This document shows, piece by piece, positions 34,533 to 42,949 of a stretch of DNA of 64,000 nt (its first letter is position 1; each line of letters begins with the position of its first letter). The stretch comes from Thermovirga lienii DSM 17291 (lineage in GTDB: Bacteria > Synergistota > Synergistia > Synergistales > Thermovirgaceae). The notes under the pieces were generated by a model. The model ran no database searches. It was not told the DNA's origin and worked only from the letters and a program-made list of their open reading frames with translations. The stretch spans positions 1,903,775 to 1,967,774 of the forward strand of contig CP003096.1 in the NCBI GenBank assembly GCA_000233775.1. Reading direction: 5' to 3'. The position numbers were made by a program, and so were the translations under genes.

Positions 34533-35891
34533 TCAATGGGGCAGATGGGATTGTATGTTCTCCACGTGGCGCCTAATGCTCTCCTGGAGTTTGTCTACGT
34601 TCTTTTCTATGGCATCTGCGCTGTTTCTAATGGTCCCAACCTTGGTCAGGATATCGGAGGCTCTCTCCAAGGCCTTGATTATGTTCTCCATCTCGCTTCT
34701 TATGTAGCCTTCGTCTATGGCCTTCTTCTCCTCCTCCCTTACCCTCGTGGCAATCATCGCTCGGGCTATCCTGTAGGCTGTCTCAAAAAATATTACGGGC
34801 TTATCCCCCATAAGAGCGTCTTCGTCCACGGTGACAACGAAATCTCCGCCCATCCTGTAGAAATCTCCCACCTCCGGCGGCTCGTATCCCTTGCAGAAGA
34901 CGAAGATTCCCATGTCCGCTTCCCTGTTCTTCTTTGCCCTGTCCAGCTCGTCCTTTATCTTCCTCAGGTTGTACCCTGAGGCCTTCTTGGCCTCGAAGAC
35001 AAGCACCTTTCCAGAAGCGGCCGAATCTTCCCCCAGGCGCACTACATAATCTCCTACTTTCTCGTAGGCCACCGATCCCTTGGAGCCTGAGACGTTCTCC
35101 GACCAATCCCCAAGCTCTCTGGCAAGCCGGGCCAATCGCTCATAAAGGGCATCTTCAAAATCTCTACCCTTGGCAGTACCCCTTTGGGCCTCCTCCATCC
35201 TCCCCTTTTCCCTCTCCAAAAGAGCTAGGATGGAAGCATATTGTTCAGACGCCTTTTTATCGAACCTCTCCAGCTCTTCCCTTATGGACCGTTTAAGGCG
35301 GCTCAATGAACTGTTCTCGTCGTCCAAGGAAAAGGCCCCCAGTACCTGCCGAGAGTTTTCCTTAATTATCTCTTCAACAACTGACTCTACCCTCGCTATT
35401 AGTCCCTCTCTGTTGGCGGGATCCATCTGTCTTCCCAGGAAACTTTCGGGCCCTACTTGGCGCTTAAGCACCTCGGAAAGCCTTCCTCTCTCCATGTCAA
35501 AATACTCCTCCATGGCCCTGGCAAGACTCCCGTTCTCTCCAAAATAGCGTTCAAGGCACAGGGGAACAAAGCCCCCCTCAGCCTTGAAGTACTGCTCCAG
35601 CTTCGTCCTGATCTCTTCCTTGAAATCTGAGATTGCCCCGTTTATATCCTCTTCAACCTGGCGAAACTTTTCTTCCACCACCCTGGTGTCCAAGGAGGGC
35701 GAAGCCGATTGAATGGCTATAACGCCAACTTTCAGCGCGTCCAGGGCCTTTTCACACCTTACCTCCTCTGGAAACTGCTCCAAGTACTCCAAAACAACCC
35801 TTTCGGTTATCTCCAAGGTCAAAGTCAACTTCTCCATCCTGTCCTCCTCAGCTTCCTTTAACACAGAGCGGCCATTTGCATGTTCCATCAA
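34533..35891 (-). CDS. Coiled-coil protein with a PD-(D/E)XK nuclease-like domain, unrecognised family
   Basis: A 452-residue soluble protein that I cannot assign to a named family. Residues about 1-235 are mostly charged helix with coiled-coil character. Residues about 240-360 look like a restriction-endonuclease fold: GRDFEDALYERLARLA supplies an early Glu, GDYVVRLGED an Asp, and VFEAKKASG the E-x-K pair. A second helical region follows (about 380-452). RmuC-like and DUF2130-like proteins share this kind of layout. Upstream it is separated from malic enzyme. The nuclease activity is inferred from motifs; a structural role is possible. Confidence 0.6.
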   Translation of the reverse strand: MMEHANGRSVLKEAEEDRMEKLTLTLEITERVVLEYLEQFPEEVRCEKALDALKVGVIAIQSASPSLDTRVVEEKFRQVEEDINGAISDFKEEIRTKLEQYFKAEGGFVPLCLERYFGENGSLARAMEEYFDMERGRLSEVLKRQVGPESFLGRQMDPANREGLIARVESVVEEIIKENSRQVLGAFSLDDENSSLSRLKRSIREELERFDKKASEQYASILALLEREKGRMEEAQRGTAKGRDFEDALYERLARLARELGDWSENVSGSKGSVAYEKVGDYVVRLGEDSAASGKVLVFEAKKASGYNLRKIKDELDRAKKNREADMGIFVFCKGYEPPEVGDFYRMGGDFVVTVDEDALMGDKPVIFFETAYRIARAMIATRVREEEKKAIDEGYIRSEMENIIKALERASDILTKVGTIRNSADAIEKNVDKLQESIRRHVENIQSHLPH

Positions 35892-35936
35892 TGGCCGCTC
35901 CAGTTGACTAGAAATATTTTAATAAGATTTTTTACT

Positions 35937-37133
35937 CTATTCCAACGGCAACCGTGCCACGCCGCTTTTGCAGGCCGCTTCCGCAACAGCTTTTGCAACA
36001 GCAGGGACCACTCGAGGATCCAAGGCACTTGGGATTATGTACTCTGGTGACAGCTTTTCATCTGAAACCAATTCAGCCAGGGCCTTTGTCGCCGCAAGTT
36101 TCATCTCTTCATTTATGGCTCTTGCTCTTACATCCAAGGCCCCTCTGAAAATCCCCGGAAAACCGAGGCAGTTGTTTATCTGGTTGGGGAAGTCGCTCCT
36201 GCCCGTGGCAACCACGGCCGCCCCAGCCTCTTTGGCCTCATCGGGGAATATCTCCGGCGTGGGGTTCGCCATGGCAAAAATTATGGGGTCCTTGTTCATG
36301 GAACGCACCATATCCTGGGTCAAAAGTCCAGGACCAGAAAGCCCCAAGAACACGTCGGCACCCTTTATTACGTCCTCCAGCGCCCCCTTCTCTTTGCCAG
36401 GGTTGGTCTTTTTTGCTATCTCTTCTTTAGCAGGGTTCATGTGCTCCTTTCTTCCCTCATAGATGGAACCAGACCTGTCGCACAATATTACGTTCCTTGC
36501 CCCTGCAGATAAAAGGAAAAAGGCTATGGCTATGCCCGCTGCTCCCGCTCCCGTCATGACGATCTTTACGTCCTCCAGTTTCTTCTCCACTATCTTCAGA
36601 GCATTATAAAGCCCTGCAAGAGCTATGACGGCCGTTCCGTGCTGATCATCGTGGAATACAGGAATATCCAGCCTCTCTTGAAGTTTCCTCTCTATCTCAA
36701 AACATCTGGGGGCTGAGATATCCTCCAGGTTTATACCCCCAAAAGAGGAAGCTATTTTAGCAGCGATATCCACTATCTCATCGGGGTCCTTGGAATCAAT
36801 GCATATAGGAAAGGCATCTATGCCCGCAAAACGCTTGAAAAGCACTGCCTTGCCCTCCATCACTGGAAGGGCAGCGTCTGGACCTATGTCACCAAGCCCC
36901 AAGACGGCGGTGCCGTCAGTTACCACCGCTACCATGTTGCCCTTGGATGTAACTTCGAATATGGAGGAAGGATTTCTCTCTATCTCCCTGCATGGCTCTG
37001 CGACCCCAGGCGTGTAAACCAAAGAAAGGTCCTCCATGGTCTCAACGGACATCTTACTTTCTACACTTATTTTGCCCTTGTACTGCTTATGCAATTTCAA
37101 CGACCTCTTATAGACATCCTCTCTGCTGTTCAT
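35937..37133 (-). CDS. Malic enzyme (NAD(P)-dependent, oxaloacetate-decarboxylating)
   Basis: A 398-residue short malic enzyme of the bacterial type without a phosphotransacetylase-like extension. LVYTPGVAEPC, VTDGTAVLGLGDIG, FHDDQHGTAVIALAGL, and the nucleotide-binding VMTGAGAAGIAIA are conserved. It converts malate to pyruvate and CO2. In this window it fits with the NhaC-type antiporter and the lar cluster in 2-hydroxyacid metabolism, although no operon link is seen. Confidence 0.95.
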   Translation of the reverse strand: MNSREDVYKRSLKLHKQYKGKISVESKMSVETMEDLSLVYTPGVAEPCREIERNPSSIFEVTSKGNMVAVVTDGTAVLGLGDIGPDAALPVMEGKAVLFKRFAGIDAFPICIDSKDPDEIVDIAAKIASSFGGINLEDISAPRCFEIERKLQERLDIPVFHDDQHGTAVIALAGLYNALKIVEKKLEDVKIVMTGAGAAGIAIAFFLLSAGARNVILCDRSGSIYEGRKEHMNPAKEEIAKKTNPGKEKGALEDVIKGADVFLGLSGPGLLTQDMVRSMNKDPIIFAMANPTPEIFPDEAKEAGAAVVATGRSDFPNQINNCLGFPGIFRGALDVRARAINEEMKLAATKALAELVSDEKLSPEYIIPSALDPRVVPAVAKAVAEAACKSGVARLPLE

Positions 37134-37305
37134 TACCTCATAACGCCTCCCCGCTTAGTTCATATGGTGGTATAAAAATTAAAATTCGCAACATAACATC
37201 CACTTAGCAGCAAAGCAAATAATGAAGCAAACTACCAAGTGGCCTTGTAATAATCCAGCACGGTATAGTGTGCTGACTATTTCATTGTCCGTACACCTCT
37301 TAAGG

Positions 37306-38469
37306 CTAACATTCAAAATCGATAAGTTTCATAACGTCCCTATAAATTCCTACAATTGAATTTCCTGTTTTCTTAGCAACAGCTTTAACATCTTCGTATT
37401 CTGGATGCGCTTTAACAAGTTTTCCATTTAAATAACCTTTTTTTACCCTTACTTCGCTCCCCGAAATATTCACTATTGAAAAATCCCTATCAAGCTCGTG
37501 TCTTAGCGTTTCATAACACCTTACACCGAAAGTGGAAGTTTCTCTAAATATTATCTCTTTCAACTTATTGATCTTTTCCTTTCTACAAGTCACTGTCAAA
37601 AGAGTCCCCGGCCTCTGTTTTTTCATAATGGTAGGAGTCAAAAAAACATCTAATGCACCATTTTCAAAGAGTAACTCAAATAAATACTGGTAAAATTCTG
37701 GATTCATATCATCTATATTTGTTTCCAAAACCATCAACGTTCTAGGTTTTTTTTCTTCTTCACCTACATATGTTCTCAATAGGTTTGGTATTTCTAAATC
37801 CTTAGTACCAGCACCATATCCCACAGAACCTATCCTCATATCAGGTACACCGTCAAATTCGTCGACTAAAGTTTTAATAATAGCTGCACCAGTAGGCGTC
37901 ACTATTTCTTCTTTCACATCACTTTTATAAACAGGTATCCCTTTTAACAACTCTACAGTTGCAGGTGCAGGCACAGGCATAATACCGTGAAGCGTCTTAA
38001 CAAAACCTGAACTCAATGGCAATGGTGAGGAAACAATCTTATCGGGCTTTATCATATCTATAAGTATGGCCGCACCTATTACATCTACTATTGAATCCAC
38101 TGCACCAACCTCGTGAAAATGCACTTCTTCAGGAGAGATTCCATGCACCTTGGCCTCTGCTTCCGCTAATTTTTCAAACACCTCAATACTTATTCTTTTA
38201 ATGTTTTCTTCTAAATCACTTTTACTAATTATTTCTCTTATATCTTCCATGTGTCTATTGTGGTTATGAAATTTTTCCCTGTGTAATACTTTAAAAAACC
38301 GTGCAACTATACTGTTCTTTCGTGTCTCTCCTATCTCTATATCAAAATCACTCAAAGCTATCTTCTTTACTTTTCTTTTGAACGCTTCCTCATTAACATG
38401 GCACAATAACGAAGCAATAATCATATCTCCGGAAACTCCAGCAAAACAATCAAAATACAAAACCTTCAT
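37306..38469 (-). CDS. larC: LarC, nickel insertase for the nickel-pincer cofactor
   Basis: A 387-residue single-frame LarC; in Lactiplantibacillus plantarum the same protein is made from two frames by a programmed shift. It begins VLYFDCFAGVSGDMIIASLL and has a histidine-rich stretch (HNHNRHMEDI, residues about 70-80) and VHFHEVGAVDSIVDVIGAA, both proposed metal sites. It inserts nickel with CTP into the dithiolate cofactor made by LarB and LarE. It is the last gene of the lar cluster, 1 nt after larB. Confidence 0.93.
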   Translation of the reverse strand: MKVLYFDCFAGVSGDMIIASLLCHVNEEAFKRKVKKIALSDFDIEIGETRKNSIVARFFKVLHREKFHNHNRHMEDIREIISKSDLEENIKRISIEVFEKLAEAEAKVHGISPEEVHFHEVGAVDSIVDVIGAAILIDMIKPDKIVSSPLPLSSGFVKTLHGIMPVPAPATVELLKGIPVYKSDVKEEIVTPTGAAIIKTLVDEFDGVPDMRIGSVGYGAGTKDLEIPNLLRTYVGEEEKKPRTLMVLETNIDDMNPEFYQYLFELLFENGALDVFLTPTIMKKQRPGTLLTVTCRKEKINKLKEIIFRETSTFGVRCYETLRHELDRDFSIVNISGSEVRVKKGYLNGKLVKAHPEYEDVKAVAKKTGNSIVGIYRDVMKLIDFEC

Positions 38470-38470
38470 G

Positions 38471-39226
38471 TTAGCTTTCTCCTATTCTGTTTATCAAACT
38501 TGCAGTATAAGCCGCCCCAAAACCATTATCTATGTTTACAACACTTACTCCACAGGCACAGGAGTTAAGCATGGCCAAAAGAGCGGATAAACCATGAAAA
38601 TTAGCGCCATAACCCACACTAGTAGGTACTGCAATTATGGGAGAACTAACCAATCCTCCTAACACAGTAGGGAGTGCCCCTTCCATACCAGCAATAGCAA
38701 TTAAAACACTGCATTGCCTGATTTCATCTAATTTATCTATGAGCCTATGTACCCCTGCAACTCCTACATCATAAAACCTTTTTACCGTATTCCCCAGAAG
38801 TTCTGCGGTCACAGCTGCTTCTTCGGCAACATTTAGATCAGAAGTCCCAGCAGCTACTACTCCAATTATTCCTTTCGCTTTATTAACTACCGTGTTTCTT
38901 ATAAAAATTATCCTTGCTTCCTCATAGTAATCTGCCTCTTCTATCGCTTCTTTTACCGCCTCAAAATGATGCTTCGAAGATCTCGTTCCCAAAACGTTGC
39001 TTCCATTTTTATGCATATGCAAAGCTATTTCTTTAACTTGCTGTGGAGTCTTTCCCTGACAAAAAATCACCTCAGGGAACCCCTTCCTCATTTCTCTGTG
39101 GTGGTCTATCTTAGCAAACCCCAAATCCTCATAAAGAAGTTTCTTCAAAGCCTCTAATGTTTCGTCCGTTGATAGTGCGTCTTGCTTAAAATTCATTAAA
39201 ATCTGCAATATTTTATCTTTATACAT
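38471..39226 (-). CDS. larB: LarB, nicotinate adenine dinucleotide carboxylase/hydrolase
   Basis: A 251-residue protein with a PurE-like C-terminal half (GVVAAGTSDLNVAEEAA, VGVAGVHRL, AIAGMEGALPTVLGG, VPTSVGYG). LarB carboxylates NaAD and releases AMP to start the nickel-pincer cofactor. It overlaps larE by 8 nt and precedes larC by 1 nt, so the three maturation genes are coupled. Confidence 0.93.
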   Translation of the reverse strand: MYKDKILQILMNFKQDALSTDETLEALKKLLYEDLGFAKIDHHREMRKGFPEVIFCQGKTPQQVKEIALHMHKNGSNVLGTRSSKHHFEAVKEAIEEADYYEEARIIFIRNTVVNKAKGIIGVVAAGTSDLNVAEEAAVTAELLGNTVKRFYDVGVAGVHRLIDKLDEIRQCSVLIAIAGMEGALPTVLGGLVSSPIIAVPTSVGYGANFHGLSALLAMLNSCACGVSVVNIDNGFGAAYTASLINRIGES

Positions 39227-39998
39227 GACACGCCCTCTCTACGGAATGTTCATTCAAACTACCCATCCTATATCCTTCTAAATCCAAAGCCACATATTTA
39301 AACCCCGTAGACTTAATTTTTTGCACAATTTGTTCCGTTACGCCTTCTTCAAAAACTTTTATCATTTGTGATTTCGGAAGCTCTATTCGCGCAACATCTC
39401 CGTGGTGTCTAACTCTAACTCCCGAAAAACCCAAACTCTTCAAAGATTCCTCCGCTTTTTCCACCATAGTGAGCTTATAATGGGTTATTTCTTCTCTATA
39501 AGGGATCCTTGAAGCAAGGCATGGGTTAGAAGGTTTATTCCACGTAGGAAGTTCAATCTTTTTAGATAAGATTCTTATATCTTCCTTTGTTAGGCCACAC
39601 TCCAACAAAGGGCTTAAAACTCCTAGCTCCTTTAATGCTCTTCTACCTGGTCTAAAATCCGATACATCATCTACATTTGTGCCTTCTAGAAGGTGTTCTA
39701 GGCCCTTTTCGTTTGCAATAGTTTTAAACTTAAGAAACAAATTAAACTTGCATATATAGCATCTGTTTAAAGGATTCTTTTTAAATTCTTCTTTCTCAAG
39801 AATGTCATGAAAATCCACAACCGCATGGGGAATTCCTATTTCTTTAGCAAGATTCACAGCTTCTTCTACTTCGCTCGAAGGATGTATAGGCGAAACAGCA
39901 GTCACAGCAAATATCTTATCCCCCAAAACATCGTAACCTATTTTAGCCAAAAAGGTACTATCAACCCCTCCAGAAAAAGCAATCAGGGCACTACCCAA
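39219..39998 (-). CDS. larE: LarE, sulfur transferase of the nickel-pincer cofactor (three-cysteine type)
   Basis: About 260 residues from a TTG at 39998. PP-loop SGGVDSTFLAK near the N-terminus adenylates the substrate. Three cysteines are placed as in [4Fe-4S]-type LarE: Cys80 and Cys83 (NRCYICK) and Cys160 (NPCLASR). Other LarE proteins have only the last one and sacrifice it. Reading the same frame upstream gives NAGVREKLQRLKGYIQSLG, the helix normally found at the LarE N-terminus, but no ATG, GTG or TTG starts it; GAGAGGGG lies 9 nt before an AUA. The true start is therefore uncertain and may be non-canonical. Confidence 0.88.
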   Translation of the reverse strand: MGSALIAFSGGVDSTFLAKIGYDVLGDKIFAVTAVSPIHPSSEVEEAVNLAKEIGIPHAVVDFHDILEKEEFKKNPLNRCYICKFNLFLKFKTIANEKGLEHLLEGTNVDDVSDFRPGRRALKELGVLSPLLECGLTKEDIRILSKKIELPTWNKPSNPCLASRIPYREEITHYKLTMVEKAEESLKSLGFSGVRVRHHGDVARIELPKSQMIKVFEEGVTEQIVQKIKSTGFKYVALDLEGYRMGSLNEHSVERACHV

Positions 39999-40139
39999 AC
40001 TTTGTATATACCCTTTTAATCTTTGTAACTTTTCCCTAACGCCAGCGTTTATTGCACTCTTCCCCTCTCTCTTATCTTTAATGAATTAAGCGTAAAACAA
40101 TATTAGTTAGTTTTTGCCAAATTGCGGGAGCTTTCGTTA

Positions 40140-41402
40140 TTAACTTGAAAGCACAGGTACCGTCAAACTACCCTGAGGCATCAGTATATAGCTAGGCCTT
40201 TCATGCTTTTTTTCCACATATTTTATCGCTTCGTCAATTGAAGTCATTTTACGCATAAATAGTTCCTCTGTCTTTTCTTCAGAGAGAGAAGAAATCAAAA
40301 TAATTTCCTTTTCGGCAGCGACCTTACAAATTCCGTAGGCTTTGTGTCCACCCATAACAAAGTTTTTCTTTATGCGCTCTATAACGTCATTTGGTGTCTT
40401 AGCCTCTAACATCCACTCCTCGAAGACCTTCTCCCCATATCCCTGAGAACACTCAGCTACTAGGATGATAGTTCCCCCTGGCTTTGTAGCTTTATCCGCA
40501 TGATCAAGAGCCTTTTGTGCTTGATAAACATTAATGTCTCTTGGGAAACCACCTGCACTGGCTATAGCAACATCTGCTTTTTGCGGTATTGGAACTTCAT
40601 ACATATCTGAAGAAACCGACACGCCCTTATACCATGCTTCTTCTAAATCGCCTGCAACAATTTCAACAATTTCTTTCTTGCTATTAGTAACTACATTTAA
40701 TATAAAATCCACTCCCACTAATCTAGCTGCCTCTATCATTTCGAGACTTACTGGGTTCTGCTTTATAGGCGGAAGGTCATCCATTAGATATACCATCCTA
40801 GAATGATTTTTTTCTATACTTTCCCTTCCGGCAACACCTGGCAATATACTCTTTCTGCCACCCGAGAAGCCGGCAAAATAATGAGGCATAATCACCCCCA
40901 AGGTGATTAAGAAATCAGCCTCTACGGCTAACTTGTTAACTTTTAACTTTAAGCCTGTAGAAAGATCTCCTACTTCAACTAAGGAAGAAGTGTCATCAGC
41001 TTTATGCGACAAAAACCGGTATTTATTTACTAGGTTTTTGCCGTAAACTTCTTCGTCTTGTTCCCGCGTATGAGGGTCATGAATTCCCGTTGCCGTCAGG
41101 AAAGTGATTTGGTCATCTTTCAATCCGCTACCATGTAAAACTTCAAGCAATGGAGGAAGCAGAAATTCATAAGGTGTAGGACGGGTAATATCATTGACTA
41201 TAATAACTACATTTTGAGGCTTCCTCGCTTCTAGCATGTCAGCCAAAGATGGAGTCCCTATAGGTGTTTTCAAAGCTTCCCTCACTGCATTTAAAGGGTC
41301 CAATTTCCCAGGTCTTTCGTTAGGCCATAGCGTTTTGATTACTCTATGTTGGTCAACATCAAAAGAAATCTCTGATCTTCCATATCTCATCTGTGTTAAC
41401 AC
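40140..41402 (-). CDS. larA: LarA-family nickel-dependent 2-hydroxyacid racemase
   Basis: A 420-residue LarA homologue. His108 (ATGIHDPH), His174 (MPHYFAGFSGGRK), Lys184 in the same segment and His200 (EKNH) fall at the numbering known for characterised LarA; Lys184 holds the pyridine cofactor and His200 binds nickel. The start is GTG at 41402, with AGAGGTGAT at good spacing. Homologues racemise lactate, malate, phenyllactate and other acids, so lactate cannot be assumed. The genes for all three cofactor proteins follow in the same direction. A TctB remnant upstream suggests a larger dicarboxylate context. Confidence 0.9.
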   Translation of the reverse strand: MLTQMRYGRSEISFDVDQHRVIKTLWPNERPGKLDPLNAVREALKTPIGTPSLADMLEARKPQNVVIIVNDITRPTPYEFLLPPLLEVLHGSGLKDDQITFLTATGIHDPHTREQDEEVYGKNLVNKYRFLSHKADDTSSLVEVGDLSTGLKLKVNKLAVEADFLITLGVIMPHYFAGFSGGRKSILPGVAGRESIEKNHSRMVYLMDDLPPIKQNPVSLEMIEAARLVGVDFILNVVTNSKKEIVEIVAGDLEEAWYKGVSVSSDMYEVPIPQKADVAIASAGGFPRDINVYQAQKALDHADKATKPGGTIILVAECSQGYGEKVFEEWMLEAKTPNDVIERIKKNFVMGGHKAYGICKVAAEKEIILISSLSEEKTEELFMRKMTSIDEAIKYVEKKHERPSYILMPQGSLTVPVLSS

Positions 41403-41421
41403 TTAAAATCACCTCTATCTT

Positions 41422-41718
41422 TTAGAAGAGAAAACCTTCTGGGAAGAAAATATATAAATATTTCGTGAACGTGTAATATATAACAAACACACAACCAACA
41501 GATACTGCTAAAAACTTGACTGCACTTTTTAGATCACGATCACTGCTGAGAGACCACTGAATCATCCACATAGACGTAACGCTAGCAACAAAAAAACCAA
41601 TGTACTTTATGGAAATAACCCATATCAGAGACCACACCATCACTGCAACCATGTATTTGTTCATATCTTTTAAAAAATTACTCGTATATTGGGGTTTTAC
41701 TTTCGATTTAACTATCAT
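41422..41718 (-). pseudogene. TctB-like transporter subunit, C-terminal half only
   Basis: 98 residues with two or three membrane helices and the C-terminal pattern of TctB, the small membrane subunit of tripartite tricarboxylate transporters (IIYYTFTKYLYIFFPEGFLF-like end). A whole TctB has about 150 residues and four helices, so the first part is missing. The ATG at 41718 overlaps the last bases of the GntR fragment. No tctA or tctC is present. It is most likely the downstream half of a deletion junction; a free-standing small membrane protein is the alternative. Confidence 0.5.
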
Positions 41719-41912
41719 CTTCCCTGCCTATCCCGAATCTCAATTACACCAAAGGCCTCAAGTATTGCTAAGGCCTCTCTTACCAATGTGCGAGTAATAC
41801 CAAACATATCCGCCAACTCGCGCTCACTTGGTAATTTATTGCCTCCGCCAAACCTCTCTTCTTTTATGTGCTTATAAATGAGAATCGCTACTTCTCTTCT
41901 CGTCATTCTCAT
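41715..41912 (-). pseudogene. GntR-family regulator, DNA-binding domain only
   Basis: 65 residues covering just the winged-helix domain: LPSERELADMFGITRTLVREALAILEAFGVIEI is the standard GntR/FadR recognition region. The frame stops at the wing (DRQGR), where an FCD effector domain of about 150 residues should begin, and the TctB-like fragment starts there instead. A deletion that removed the effector domain and the first half of tctB explains both. The fragment might still bind DNA without responding to ligand. Confidence 0.7.
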
Positions 41913-42348
41913 ACCTCTAAATCTGGTAGCCCAAGATAGTCCAGTTGTATATAAAACAAATCATTATGAATGATAATATCTGCTCTTTTATTAGTCAACC
42001 CACTAGAAGCGTTGCAGTTGCAAGGTAATGATATCGTCCCCTTGCAACTGCACAAAGCAAACGTATACAGTAAAGCCATATCATTTTCAAAACTAGAAGG
42101 CCTTACAGTATACGTTGACTGAGGTTTTGCTTTTTGAGACAGACAGTAAGGAGGCCGAAAGGGGTGGAATAAGCTCATTACCAGAGGAACTTGGACAAGA
42201 TCACAAAATAGTTAAGGCAGCTACTTGCGTAGCTGCCTTAACTACAAAACTTGCACGAAACCCTATTGCGGTAATAGCAATTCTACCCTCAAGGCTTTAA
42301 AAAGGCCCTGATCTCTTCATATAACTTCAGCACAGAGCCCACTTAATC
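41913..42348. other. Non-coding interval with several dyads between the lar cluster and the nitroreductase gene
   Basis: 436 bp with no convincing gene. It holds GCAGTTGCAAGG (42014-42025) paired with 42040-42051; AACGTATAC (42060-42068) paired with GTATACGTT (42108-42116); and the 15-bp hairpin at 42210-42243. The centre of the first dyad (GGTAATGATATCGTCC) resembles the end motif of the decayed ISNCY element at 3098, so it may be an insertion-sequence scar. The second could be an operator for the GntR fragment. Confidence 0.5.
42210..42243 (-). terminator. Terminator downstream of the nitroreductase gene
   Basis: Perfect 15-bp stem AGTTAAGGCAGCTAC / GTAGCTGCCTTAACT with a 4-nt loop, followed on the minus strand by ATTTTG. 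It lies about 105 bp past the stop of the nitroreductase gene. Confidence 0.75.
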
Positions 42349-42867
42349 TTAAAATTTCTCTAGATGAATTTTATTGTATGGCAGCTCCCCTTTAGGTATG
42401 GGCTTTTTCTCCTCGGCTGGATATCCTACCGCCAGGATACATAGCACCCTGTAAGGCTCGGGGATCCCCAGAAGGTTTCTAACGTAATCCTCGGCGCTAA
42501 GCTCCGGTGAATGGTCTCGGTTTCGTATCTGGATCCAGCAGGAGCCAAGTCCTATGGAGGTAGCCACAAGCTGACCTATCATGGCGGCAAGGGAGGCGTC
42601 CTCCACCCAAACATTGGTGGTTTGTTCGTTTCCCATGACGACTATCGCAAGGGGCGCTCCTGCCAAGAAACTTGAGCTTGCTCCTCTTACCTGCGCAAGC
42701 TTCTTTATGGTTTCGGGGTTCTCAACGAAAACAAACTCCCAGGACTTTAAGTTCTTCGCCGAAGGAGACCGCAGAAGTCCCTCTTTTAGCGTCTCTATCT
42801 TCTCGGGCTCTATGGGCCTTTCCTGATATTTTCTTATGCTTCTGCGCTTTCTTAGGATATCCAACAT
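42349..42867 (-). CDS. Nitroreductase-family FMN protein
   Basis: A 172-residue small nitroreductase-fold protein. RRSIRKYQERPIEPEKIETL, SPSAKNLKSWEFVFVENP and GLGSCWIQIR match FMN-binding positions of the family. Family members reduce nitro compounds, quinones or flavins with NAD(P)H; the natural substrate is not predictable. It stands alone, with a strong terminator downstream. Confidence 0.87.
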   Translation of the reverse strand: MLDILRKRRSIRKYQERPIEPEKIETLKEGLLRSPSAKNLKSWEFVFVENPETIKKLAQVRGASSSFLAGAPLAIVVMGNEQTTNVWVEDASLAAMIGQLVATSIGLGSCWIQIRNRDHSPELSAEDYVRNLLGIPEPYRVLCILAVGYPAEEKKPIPKGELPYNKIHLEKF

Positions 42868-42949
42868 GGTTATTACCTCCCCGACTTTCGGATGCTTGCC
42901 TATGCGATTCTATTCTATATCAAGGCAGCCTAGAATACACAGGCAGGCT

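Noticed and set aside
37256-37275. CAGCAC / GTGCTG hairpin between larC and malic enzyme
   Set aside because: Only 6 bp with no T-run; too weak to call a terminator.
42115-42300. 61-codon open frame on the plus strand
   Set aside because: It starts with TTG without a ribosome site and contains the perfect 15-bp terminator hairpin of the opposite strand. No recognisable family.
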